In this document: piece by piece, positions 9,567-16,558 of the stretch
How positions within the stretch are numbered: position 1 is the first letter of the stretch
Layout of the letters: each line of letters begins with the position of its first letter
Assembly: GCA_964558665.1 (NCBI GenBank)
Contig: CAZLFA010000018.1
Coordinates: forward strand, 1 to 56,540
Source: CAZLFA01 sp964558665
Lineage (GTDB): Bacteria; Desulfobacterota; Syntrophia; Syntrophales; PHBD01
Length of the DNA: 56,540 nt
Direction: 5' to 3'
Program-made: the position numbers and the translations under genes
The notes under the pieces: model-generated
The model's input: the letters and a program-made list of their open reading frames with translations, nothing else
What the model was told of the DNA's origin: nothing
Database searches by the model: none

Positions 9567-10417
9567 TGCCCGGCGAAAACCGGGAAGGAAGTTTCCAGGG
9601 CCGCAGTATGTGCGACATGAAAAGCAATAACAGAAAATATTTTTTCATCAGGTTGATGACGAGTGTACTGCTGATTTATGCCGTCATCAATGCTTCCGCT
9701 TTTCTATTTTCCGACAGGTTTATATTTTATCCGCAGGCGCCGGGTTATGCGGATCATCAGGGCATCATCAAATTAACCACAGAAGACAGGACGGAAATAT
9801 CCGCCCTTTACCTTTCTAACCGGAAAGCGCGTTACACGATTCTGTTCAGTCATGGGAATGCCGAGGATATCGGCGACATTCACCCGATCGTCATGATGCT
9901 TCACGATATGGGCTTTTCCATATTCGTTTATGACTACAGGGGATACGGCACCAGCAGGGGCAGGCCGTCCGAAGCAGGCTTATATCGCGACATTGATGCC
10001 GCGTGGGTATACATGACTGAGAAGCTGTCCATCCCGCCGGAGAGAATCATTGTTTACGGAAGATCGATTGGAACCGGTCCGTCTGTTGAGCTGGCAGAGA
10101 GAAGAAGAATTGCCGGATTGATTCTGGAGTCTCCGTTCATGAGCATATACAGAGTTGTGACGGAAATGCCGCTGCTGCTTTTCGATAAATTCAACAACAT
10201 TCAAAAGATCGGAAATGTTCACACACCTGTTTTAATCATCCACGGGGAAAAAGACGAACTGGTTCCGATCCGGCACGGCAGGCAGATATTTCAAAGGGCA
10301 AACAAACCCAAATACAGTCTGTGGATTGCCAACGCCGGCCATAATAATATAATCGATGCCGATCCGGTCAAATACCGGGAAGCGATCACCGCATTTTCCG
10401 GGACAATAGGCAATTGA
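9566..10417 (+). CDS. membrane-anchored alpha/beta hydrolase (ABHD13/Bem46-like)
   Basis: The 283-residue protein has an N-terminal hydrophobic helix near residues 28-48 and then an alpha/beta-hydrolase fold. FSHGNAEDIGD forms the oxyanion region, DYRGYGTSRGRPSE is typical of this subgroup, GRSIGTG is the nucleophile elbow with Ser167, IIHGEKDELVP supplies the acid, and NAGHNNI the catalytic His. These match the serine hydrolases called ABHD13/Bem46/FrsA-like, whose substrates are mostly unknown. The start overlaps the upstream gene stop. A second start at the MKSNNRK methionine would trim an unneeded leader. Confidence 0.85.
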   Translation: MPGENREGSFQGRSMCDMKSNNRKYFFIRLMTSVLLIYAVINASAFLFSDRFIFYPQAPGYADHQGIIKLTTEDRTEISALYLSNRKARYTILFSHGNAEDIGDIHPIVMMLHDMGFSIFVYDYRGYGTSRGRPSEAGLYRDIDAAWVYMTEKLSIPPERIIVYGRSIGTGPSVELAERRRIAGLILESPFMSIYRVVTEMPLLLFDKFNNIQKIGNVHTPVLIIHGEKDELVPIRHGRQIFQRANKPKYSLWIANAGHNNIIDADPVKYREAITAFSGTIGN

Positions 10418-10502
10418 GAAACCTGCTGCCGATGGGCCGAGACCAAAAATGAATCGAAACTGTGATGCCGGGAAACGCTTATCCGCGCACTTTATTATCA
10501 AT

Positions 10503-10534
10503 ATGAGCTTGTGAAATAAGCTCATTCTTTTTTA
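10503..10534 (+). terminator. rho-independent terminator after the alpha/beta hydrolase
   Basis: TGAGCTT and AAGCTCA form a 7-bp stem around a 7-base loop, followed by TTCTTTTTTA. Confidence 0.8.
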
Positions 10535-10612
10535 TATCATAGGACAGCTTTTGCTTGAGTTTCTTGTGACCGGAGAAATGAGGATCATGTCAGCATTTTA
10601 AACAGCGTCCAC

Positions 10613-11302
10613 GTGTTTGAGCAATACAGAAGTCTTCTGGAAAGCGTTGACAGCGAAAGAATTTCCTCCGCAGCCGCAAGAAAAAGAGGCAAGATCAGAT
10701 TCCGTTATTCTCTGAATCAGTTCAGCGATGTTCCGCCTCTGTGGATGATGATGTTTTTCGTTCCGCGTGAGGAAAACCGGGTGCTGTTTACTCTGGAACC
10801 GGATCCTCTTAAAACGGATCAGGAGATCGGTCCCATCGTTGCGGGGATCTATGACGTGGGACTGCTGGCCTGGGGATACAAGCCGAATCCTTCAATGCGC
10901 AATATCATAGTCGAAAAGGAAGGAATAGCAGAGATGCAAATGGGTCTGGAGCCTCAGGGCATGGCGGGCGGGCAGATTCTGATGAAGCTGGAAAAAGACG
11001 ATCTCTATTGGGGATTCATGCCCACAGTAAGGGATCGCAGAAAAAGGATAAAGACCATCAGCCTTACGGGCGGCGGCTTGCAGCGCAGGATCATTCCCGG
11101 AAACATGAATATCGATCAGGCGACGCAGGCCATTCTCAACAACAGGGATTACTTTTATGAGGACTGGTTTATCTTCTTTGACCTGCCCAAGGGGCAATAC
11201 CGGTTGACAGTCGAGGCCGATGGTTTTGCCTCCGTTGTAAAGACGGTAAACGTCGATCCTAAAGTCGTTCCCTTGCCGCTCAAGATTACGCTGTCGCCTT
11301 AA
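10613..11302 (+). CDS. protein of unknown function with a C-terminal carboxypeptidase-regulatory-like beta domain
   Basis: The 229-residue product starts at a GTG; in-frame stops lie just upstream. No signal peptide is visible. The last 50 residues (FFDLPKGQYRLTVEADGF, then a VxVDPKVVPLPL strand) resemble the small beta-sandwich found in carboxypeptidase-regulatory and PEGA-type domains. The first 150 residues (PPLWMMMFFVPREEN and others) are not recognised. The gene lies alone after a terminator, and its stop codon runs into the terminal inverted repeat of hairpin element B. Confidence 0.65.
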   Translation: MFEQYRSLLESVDSERISSAAARKRGKIRFRYSLNQFSDVPPLWMMMFFVPREENRVLFTLEPDPLKTDQEIGPIVAGIYDVGLLAWGYKPNPSMRNIIVEKEGIAEMQMGLEPQGMAGGQILMKLEKDDLYWGFMPTVRDRRKRIKTISLTGGGLQRRIIPGNMNIDQATQAILNNRDYFYEDWFIFFDLPKGQYRLTVEADGFASVVKTVNVDPKVVPLPLKITLSP

Positions 11303-11480
11303 ACCCGGATTACACGATAAAAAAAGTAATACCCCTTGGCATTCTGGTCAAAGAGGCTTCCCGCGGCTCAGAATATTTTCTCAAGAAAAGTATTTGATTC
11401 GCCGCTTGAAAACCCCTTTGACCAGGATAATATACACACGTATCCAAGCGCCTATTAGTTCTTATTGCGTAATCTGGGTT
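11302..11480 (+). repeat. MITE-like hairpin element copy B (family I, complete)
   Basis: Terminal inverted repeats are AACCCGGATTACACGAT at the left and ATTGCGTAATCTGGGTT at the right. The central hairpin runs 11341-11428 (CTGGTCAAAGAGG with CCCCTTTGACCAGG). The core hairpin tip is slightly changed (ATTTTCTCAAGAAAAG), with both sides altered so that pairing remains. The left TIR begins within the stop codon of the preceding gene. No target-site duplication is obvious. Confidence 0.9.
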
Positions 11481-11585
11481 CAAAATATGAATTGCTCCGC
11501 TTCCTTTCACCCCTGAACAGCCATCCTGCCTCGCCGGTTCATCCGCTGATACTATGGTGAAGATTTCCTCACCGCATGAGGTATT

Positions 11586-11828
11586 ATGCTCCAGACAGGC
11601 CTTCTTCTGCCGTATGCTTTAATAGGGTATCTTCTGGTTTACGTAAATAAATACATGATGTTACCCGGCATTTATTTTTCCCGTTTCCCCTTGGCACATC
11701 TGTTGCTTTTATCGGAGAAAAGAGTTGGAACAAGTTGCAAGCAGGGCACCACCTTTGTACAGGCGGTTGAGATGGTGAACGGTGAGGCGCCAGCGGTCAG
11801 AAAAGGACAGCCGGCAAATAAAAAATAA
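11586..11828 (+). CDS. possible small protein upstream of the Lys/Ala-rich protein
   Basis: An 80-codon ORF with GAGG six bases before the ATG and a hydrophobic first half. It ends 21 bases before the next start. It has no recognisable family and unusual composition, so it may be chance. Apart from it, 11481-11849 holds nothing I can name. Confidence 0.25.
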   Translation: MLQTGLLLPYALIGYLLVYVNKYMMLPGIYFSRFPLAHLLLLSEKRVGTSCKQGTTFVQAVEMVNGEAPAVRKGQPANKK

Positions 11829-11849
11829 AAATTCAGGAGGTAATAAGTT

Positions 11850-12239
11850 ATGAAGCGTTTAATGGTTTGGGTTGTGGCGTTGATGTTCCTGGTTTCCGGT
11901 TCGGCGTTTGCTCAGGCGAAGAAGGATGTGGCTGCTGATCCGGCTAAAGTAGAGAAGAAGGCTGATGCAAAGAAGACAGCAGCGGATGAGAAGAAGGAAG
12001 CCAAGAAAAAAGCAGCGGAAGAGAAAAAGAAGGCAGCCGAAGAGAAGAAAGCCGCTAAGAAGAAGGCGATAGAAGAGAAGAAGGAAGCCAAAAAGAAAGC
12101 GGCGGAAGAGAAGAAGAAGGCAGCAGAAGAGAAGAAAGCCGCTAAGAAGAAGGCAGCAGAAGAGAAAAAAGAAGCCAAAAAGAAAGCGATAGAAGAGAAG
12201 AAGGATGCAAAGAAGAAAGCAGCAGAGGAGAAAAAATAA
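11850..12239 (+). CDS. secreted Lys/Ala/Glu-repeat protein
   Basis: The 129-residue protein has a clear signal peptide (MKRLMVWVVALMFLVSGSAFA, cleavage after AFA). After it comes almost nothing but Lys, Ala and Glu in repeating units such as KKAAEEKK, KKAIEEKK and KKEAKKK with a period near 7-8. That predicts a long, highly charged, single alpha helix or coiled coil, basic overall, in the periplasm or outside. AGGAGGT lies ahead of the ATG. A role in envelope or nucleic-acid binding is speculation. The DNA repeats make length variation between strains likely. Confidence 0.8.
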   Translation: MKRLMVWVVALMFLVSGSAFAQAKKDVAADPAKVEKKADAKKTAADEKKEAKKKAAEEKKKAAEEKKAAKKKAIEEKKEAKKKAAEEKKKAAEEKKAAKKKAAEEKKEAKKKAIEEKKDAKKKAAEEKK

Positions 12240-12279
12240 TCTCCTTTTGATTCCTTTGTGTCATCTGCAATAAGTCTGA

Positions 12280-12317
12280 AAAACAGGGCGTGTCCGCAAG
12301 GCATGCCCTGTTTTTTT
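12280..12317 (+). terminator. rho-independent terminator after the Lys/Ala-rich gene
   Basis: AACAGGGC and GCCCTGTT flank a short imperfect stem and loop and run into seven Ts. Confidence 0.85.
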
Positions 12318-12359
12318 GCTTTCCGGAAGTAATCAACGGGATAATATGCAGGGGGGATA

Positions 12360-12534
12360 AACCCGGATTACGCGATAAAGACTTAATACCTTTTGGCATC
12401 TTGGTCAAAGTGGCTTTCCGCGGCTCAGAATATTTTTCACAAGAAAAATATTTGATTCGCCGCTTGAAAACCCCTTTGACCAGGATAATATTCACTTATC
12501 CAGGTGCCCAAGCATTCTATTGCGTAATCTGGGA
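12360..12534 (+). repeat. MITE-like hairpin element copy C (family I, complete)
   Basis: TIRs are AACCCGGATTACGCGAT and ATTGCGTAATCTGGGAT. The hairpin spans 12398-12486 with the standard core and ACAA loop. It is the cleanest full copy in the window. It lies between the Lys/Ala-rich gene terminator and the 3' end of dinB. Confidence 0.92.
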
Positions 12535-12613
12535 TAAAATTTCCGATTAAAAGGATATTGCCGGCGCAAAGGGTTTTCCCCTGCCCGGAATGTTGTTTCT
12601 GATATGGTTCCGT

Positions 12614-13636
12614 TCAGGAGAAGTTGGTCACTCGCACGCCCAGCAGTCTGACCCGCTTTTCCAGGGAGACTCTTTTTAGGCATTCAAAGACGGCTCTCCT
12701 GATTTCCTCCTCGATATCGGTTGGCTCAGTCAGCGTCCTGGCGCGTGTCAGTGTTTGGAAGTCCTCGAATCTGATCTTTATGGCGATAGTCCTGGATTTT
12801 AGCCCGTTTTCGGCAAGATCGGCAGCGACCTCCTTTGTAAGTGTGGCAAGGGTTTTGGCGATTGTCTGCCAGTCGCTGACATCACGCTGAAAGGTTGTCT
12901 CCCTGCTTATCGATTTCGGGTCCCAGTGAGTGATAAGCGGACTCTGGTCGATGCCTCTGGAGGCGTCATGAAGATAGCTGCCGTAAGAGTTGCCGAATTC
13001 CCTGACAAGCCGGTCCGAAGGGATATCCGATAACTGGCCGATTGTTTCTATCTTGAGCTCCTTCAGGCGCGTTTCCGTTTTTGGGCCGACGCCGTAAAGT
13101 TTCCTGATGGGCAGCGGCCATATTTTATCGCGGACGTCATTTTCTCTCAGGATGGTCAGACCATCCGGCTTCTGCATGTCGGAGGCGATTTTCGCAAGCA
13201 GCTTGTTGGGGGCGATGCCGATCGAACAGGTCAGTCCGGTCTGTGTCATGATGCCATCCTTGATTTTCTGCGCGATGATTTCCGAAGAGTCACCTATATC
13301 CGAAATATCCAGGTAGGCTTCATCTATTCCGCCGCTTTCCATAACGGGGCTTATTCCGGCCAGCACCGCTTTGAATTTTCGGGAGGCCTCTGTGTATGCT
13401 TCAAAGTCGACAGGAAGAAAAACGGCATGAGGGCACAGTCTATAGGCGGTTCTCAAAGGCATGGCGGAATGAATGCCGTATTTTCTTGCCTCGTAGTTTG
13501 CCGTGGAAACGACGCCCCTTCGGGAGGGATCACCGGAGCCGCCGATGACAACGGGCTTGCCCTTCAGTTCCGGCCGCCTTTTTTCTTCTACTGCGGCAAA
13601 GAAGGCATCCATGTCGATGTGGAGGATTCTTCTCAT
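12614..13636 (-). CDS. dinB: DNA polymerase IV (Y-family translesion polymerase)
   Basis: The 340-residue product is close to the normal Pol IV length. HIDMDAFFAAVE holds the first metal-binding Asp residues (Asp8, Asp10), the SGGIDEAYLD box holds Asp105-Glu106, and SIGIAPNKLLAKIASDMQKPDG is the conserved palm/finger segment. GVGPKTETRLK forms the helix-hairpin-helix of the thumb, and the C-terminal little-finger domain ends RLLGVRVTNFS. It copies past damaged bases during the SOS response. It lies downstream of lexA and a small membrane protein on the same strand, but two hairpin elements intervene and I see no LexA box of its own. Confidence 0.95.
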   Translation of the reverse strand: MRRILHIDMDAFFAAVEEKRRPELKGKPVVIGGSGDPSRRGVVSTANYEARKYGIHSAMPLRTAYRLCPHAVFLPVDFEAYTEASRKFKAVLAGISPVMESGGIDEAYLDISDIGDSSEIIAQKIKDGIMTQTGLTCSIGIAPNKLLAKIASDMQKPDGLTILRENDVRDKIWPLPIRKLYGVGPKTETRLKELKIETIGQLSDIPSDRLVREFGNSYGSYLHDASRGIDQSPLITHWDPKSISRETTFQRDVSDWQTIAKTLATLTKEVAADLAENGLKSRTIAIKIRFEDFQTLTRARTLTEPTDIEEEIRRAVFECLKRVSLEKRVRLLGVRVTNFS

Positions 13637-13672
13637 GGGTAGTTTCCATCCGGAATGACTGGCTGTATTATT

Positions 13673-13791
13673 GCCGGTGCAAGGGGTGTTCCGCGGCTCA
13701 GAATATTTTTTCGACTGAGGCCGTGTTCATTCCCCACGCTCTGCCCGATGAAAAAATATTTGATTCGCCGCTGCAAACCCCTTGCACCGGC
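13673..13791 (+). repeat. hairpin element copy G (family II, long loop)
   Basis: The outer stem GCCGGTGCAAGGGG pairs perfectly with CCCCTTGCACCGGC. The core is the same as family I, but the hairpin tip is a 38-base segment (ACTGAGGCCGTG ... CTGCCCGATG) instead of ACAA. No TIRs are seen. It lies 36 bases upstream of the dinB start. Confidence 0.9.
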
Positions 13792-13797
13792 TTAGTT

Positions 13798-13918
13798 GTC
13801 TGTACGCAAGGAGTTCTCCGCGGCCCAGGATATTTTTTCGACAGAAGCCGTGTTCATTCCCCAGGCCCTGCCCGACAAAAAAATATTTGATTCACCGCTG
13901 TAAACCCTTTGCACGGAC
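13798..13918 (+). repeat. hairpin element copy H (family II, long loop)
   Basis: A tandem neighbour of copy G. The outer arms GTCTGTACGCAAGG and CCCTTTGCACGGAC pair imperfectly. The core is slightly decayed (CGGCCCAGGATATTTTTT, TTCACCGC) and the loop is close to that of G. Copies G and H share loop sequence but not outer stems. Together they fill most of the 13637-13977 intergenic stretch. Confidence 0.87.
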
Positions 13919-13977
13919 TTCACAAAGATCCTGTCCGGAAACCAAAGGCTTCAGCAGCCGGGGTTTCCGGATGGAAA

Positions 13978-14214
13978 CTATTTTACCAGAATTGAGAAAA
14001 AGACGGGCAGGAAATAGGCAACGGCGACAGCGATTACGAGACCGCAAAAAAAGTTCAGTTTCTTTTCATGCCTGATAATTTCTTTATCCCAGTCACCCTT
14101 TTCAATAAAGCAGATGGTTTTTTGCATGACCGACGGAGCCGGTTTGCATGTTCCGATGAATCGCTCTGCCTGCTTCACATCCGCTGTTGTATAAATAACT
14201 GCATTTGTCCGCAT
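13978..14214 (-). CDS. small single-pass or two-pass membrane protein downstream of lexA
   Basis: The 78-residue protein starts at an ATG with AGAGG upstream, 20 bases after the lexA stop. A soluble N-terminal half (about 45 residues) precedes a strongly hydrophobic C-terminal segment (FFCGLVIAVAVAYFLPVFFSIL). It probably shares the lexA transcript and so may be damage-inducible. In other bacteria SOS operons often include small membrane cell-division inhibitors; this protein has no clear similarity to SulA, YneA or DivS that I can recognise, so that role is only a hypothesis. Confidence 0.65.
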   Translation of the reverse strand: MRTNAVIYTTADVKQAERFIGTCKPAPSVMQKTICFIEKGDWDKEIIRHEKKLNFFCGLVIAVAVAYFLPVFFSILVK

Positions 14215-14233
14215 TGATATGCCTCTTGTTCCC

Positions 14234-14821
14234 TTACAGGTGATATTTTCTGATGACGGCTGTGATGACACCGCCCAGCTTCAGCTCTGACCTGGGTCTG
14301 ATGACGGGATACCTGGGGTTGGCCGCTTCCAGAAAAACCTCCTTCCCGGTCTTCCGGAAATATTTCATTGTCCACTCGCCGTCCACCTCCGCCAGGACGA
14401 TGTCTCCCTGCCTGGGTTCCCGTCCTTTTTCCACAATGACCAGATCTCCCTCCATGATGCCTTCGCCGGTCATGGAATCACCCGTTACCTTGAGCAGGAA
14501 GGATGCTTCCGGTCTGGTTACAAGGAATTCATCCAGGGAGATGATGTCGCGCAACTCCTCCTCGGCCGGAGAAGGAAACCCTGCCGCGACCGTTCCGGCC
14601 ATGGGCAGTCCGAAGGATTTGCCGGAAGGCCTCAGATAGCCTTTTGAGTCCTTCTGGATTATTCCCTTGTCGAGGAGTTTGTTGACCCAGAAGTGGACAA
14701 CGCTTTTCGAGCGCACCTCCAGCAAATCCATCATCTCCGAGTAGGTCGGCATACGCCGGTACTGCTTGAAGAAGGAGGAGATGCTTTTTTCCACCGACTT
14801 TATGGTCCGTTTCTTTTCCAT
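14234..14821 (-). CDS. lexA: LexA repressor
   Basis: The 195-residue protein has an N-terminal winged helix (about residues 5-55, PTYSEMMDLLEVRSKSVVHFWVNKL), a hinge with the Ala75-Gly76 self-cleavage site in MAGTVAAG, and an S24 peptidase domain with Ser116 in GDSMTGEGI and Lys153 in EWTMKYFRK. RecA-stimulated autocleavage would derepress SOS genes. I chose the ATG at 14821. An upstream TTG at 14860 would place the operator inside the gene. No ribosome-binding site precedes 14821, and the promoter position predicts a leaderless transcript. Confidence 0.95.
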   Translation of the reverse strand: MEKKRTIKSVEKSISSFFKQYRRMPTYSEMMDLLEVRSKSVVHFWVNKLLDKGIIQKDSKGYLRPSGKSFGLPMAGTVAAGFPSPAEEELRDIISLDEFLVTRPEASFLLKVTGDSMTGEGIMEGDLVIVEKGREPRQGDIVLAEVDGEWTMKYFRKTGKEVFLEAANPRYPVIRPRSELKLGGVITAVIRKYHL

Positions 14822-14827
14822 GGCTGC

Positions 14828-14856
14828 TGTATATAGAACAATCGTTCTATTGTCAA
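14828..14856 (-). promoter_or_regulatory. lexA promoter with LexA operator in its spacer
   Basis: TTGACA (14856-14851) and TATACA (14833-14828) are separated by exactly 17 bases. The spacer at 14834-14849 is a perfect palindrome, TAGAAC-N4-GTTCTA. This is the GAAC-N4-GTTC class of LexA box best known from Gram-positive bacteria. Autorepression by RNA-polymerase occlusion is implied. The start codon lies only six bases beyond the -10 element. Confidence 0.85.
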
Positions 14857-14869
14857 GCAAAAAAAATCC

Positions 14870-16093
14870 CTACTGCTTGATATTCTCGATACGATCGCTC
14901 CAGGATGGATGGCTCGCCCAGAAACCGCCGCCCTCGGATGACGTCTTCCGTATATTTTTCATGATCTCAACCTGCCGTGCCTTTGTTATGCCGAAGCACT
15001 TTTCGCAGGACTCGGAGGCAAGTTTGTCTGCGTCGTATTCCTGCGTTTTGCTGAAGTTGTTCACAATGGCGGGGTTGATGACGTGATTAAGCAGACCGAT
15101 GCCGGGAATAAAACGACCCGCAATAATCATGATACCTGTGGTTACAGCGCTGGCCGCTATCTTCTTGCTCACGTGTCCGAGCTTGTCATGCGCTATCTCG
15201 TGGGCGGCGATAAAGGTCAGGGTTTCATCATCCCAGGCCTTGAGAGCGCCCTGTGTGAAGGTTATCTGCCCGGATATGTTTACGGAAGCATTGGGCTGCT
15301 TTTCGCCGCTTATGGCAACAGAATACTCTTTGGCTTCGGGCATCATGCAGGCCGTCACGCCGGCAACAATATCCTTAATCCGGAATGCCGCGGATGTTTT
15401 CTTCTTGACAACCTCAGGCCTGCCTTCGATTTCTTTCAGCAGGTCGGTTACATCGCCCTTTTTGTTTTCTATGGCATAGTCCAGCGCTGTCTTTCCATAG
15501 CCGTCCCTGTGCAGCGGATCGGCGCCTTTTTCAATAAGGTGTTTTACGATGTTGATGTCGCCCCTGGCTGATGCACCGGTCAGGGGCGTGCTGCCTTCGT
15601 CGTTGGATGCATTTACGTCCGCATTATTCTGTGTCAGCGCCTTGATTAAATCCAGGCCGTCTGTTCGGGCCGCCATGATTAACGGAGTATTGCCGTAGTT
15701 GTCTTTTATGTTCACGTTGGCGCCCCTGCCGATGAGGTAGAGCGCTGATTTGGGTTTGCCGTTTACGGCGATGAGAAGAGGGGTCAGTCCGTAGTTGTCG
15801 GTTACATCCGGAGAAGCCCCTTTATCTGTGAGTGCAATCAACATTTTCAGAGCATCTGCATCTTCGCAGTGATAAACGGCCAGATGCAGAGGTGTGGTTT
15901 TCCAACTGCCTGAACTCTTTTCGTTTACATCGCCGCCCCTGGTAATCGATGAATTGATGGCCGGCAGGTCGCAGTCCTTAGCTGCCTTGTTCAGCGGACT
16001 CATCGTTGTGCATCCTGAAATAAACAAGGCAAGAAATATAAAAGACAGGATGGATTTAGATTGCACGAAAAACCTATACTTTGCTTGTTTCAT
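14870..16093 (-). CDS. lipoprotein with ankyrin repeats and an M48-family metalloprotease domain
   Basis: The 407-residue protein begins with a lipoprotein signal (hydrophobic 13-27, lipobox ending at Cys28). Residues of about 32-220 form five or so ankyrin repeats (TPLHLAVYHCEDADALKML, TPLLIAVNG, TPLIMAARTDGLDLIK, TPLTGASARGDINIVKHLIEKGADP). The C-terminal half is an M48 zincin: HEIAHDKLGH with His298, Glu299 and His302, and EYDAD further on as the third ligand region, as in BepA/LoiP-type periplasmic proteases. The fusion of ankyrin and M48 would give a protease with its own substrate- or partner-binding arm at the membrane. It starts two bases after the stop of a small Trp-rich protein and is probably co-translated with it. 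Confidence 0.88.
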   Translation of the reverse strand: MKQAKYRFFVQSKSILSFIFLALFISGCTTMSPLNKAAKDCDLPAINSSITRGGDVNEKSSGSWKTTPLHLAVYHCEDADALKMLIALTDKGASPDVTDNYGLTPLLIAVNGKPKSALYLIGRGANVNIKDNYGNTPLIMAARTDGLDLIKALTQNNADVNASNDEGSTPLTGASARGDINIVKHLIEKGADPLHRDGYGKTALDYAIENKKGDVTDLLKEIEGRPEVVKKKTSAAFRIKDIVAGVTACMMPEAKEYSVAISGEKQPNASVNISGQITFTQGALKAWDDETLTFIAAHEIAHDKLGHVSKKIAASAVTTGIMIIAGRFIPGIGLLNHVINPAIVNNFSKTQEYDADKLASESCEKCFGITKARQVEIMKNIRKTSSEGGGFWASHPSWSDRIENIKQ

Positions 16094-16095
16094 CG

Positions 16096-16335
16096 CTACT
16101 GATCTTCAAAACCGTCCCACATATCTTCCGTAAAGCCGAGGCCCTTGGCGGCATATTGTTCTACGTAGCTCAGATCTTTCCATTCTTTAGCAGCGCTTGG
16201 AGGTGCTTCGTTTCTGTCCCATTTATCCTCTCTCCAGCCAAGTTCTGTCCAGAAGCCCTGTTCTTCGCTGCTCATATCCGCCCACGACAATTTCTCCCAG
16301 ATTCCCGGATTACCTTTCATGTCTCGAACTGCCAT
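16096..16335 (-). CDS. small Trp-rich protein with two copies of a W..L...EQ....LG(F/W)....WD motif
   Basis: The 79-residue protein is made of two related units: WEKLSWADMSSEEQGFWTEL-GW-REDKWD (about 13-40) and WKDLSYVEQYAAKGL-GF-TEDMWDG (about 52-75). There is no signal peptide. GGGAGG lies ahead of the ATG. I do not know a function; from memory, similar W..L..eeq.aa..LG(Y/F)t...W segments occur as repeats in algal proteins. Immediate coupling to the ankyrin-M48 protease suggests a partner, inhibitor or substrate. Confidence 0.7.
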   Translation of the reverse strand: MAVRDMKGNPGIWEKLSWADMSSEEQGFWTELGWREDKWDRNEAPPSAAKEWKDLSYVEQYAAKGLGFTEDMWDGFEDQ

Positions 16336-16558
16336 AGCTGCCTCCCGTGCACTTTATGTGCATGATAATAGAGTGTAAGCATGATCCGCATAACAGTATG
16401 CGAATACCACAAATACGATTTTACGTCTGAATTATAGGCCAGAAGAATTTCGGATGTCAAAGGCAATATTATGGTAAAAAATTGTAAGAGAGAGCAGCAA
16501 AATCAAACCTGCGCAGGTTGAGACGTCCGGGGCGCAATGCGATCGTGAATCAGACAAT

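Noticed and set aside
12360..12534. Hairpin elements as simple transcription terminators
   Set aside because: Stems are far longer than intrinsic terminators, no T-tract follows, and true terminators are found separately next to several of them.
14821..14860. TTG start at 14860 for lexA
   Set aside because: Would put the operator and -10 element inside the coding region; the ATG at 14821 gives the usual LexA N-terminus.
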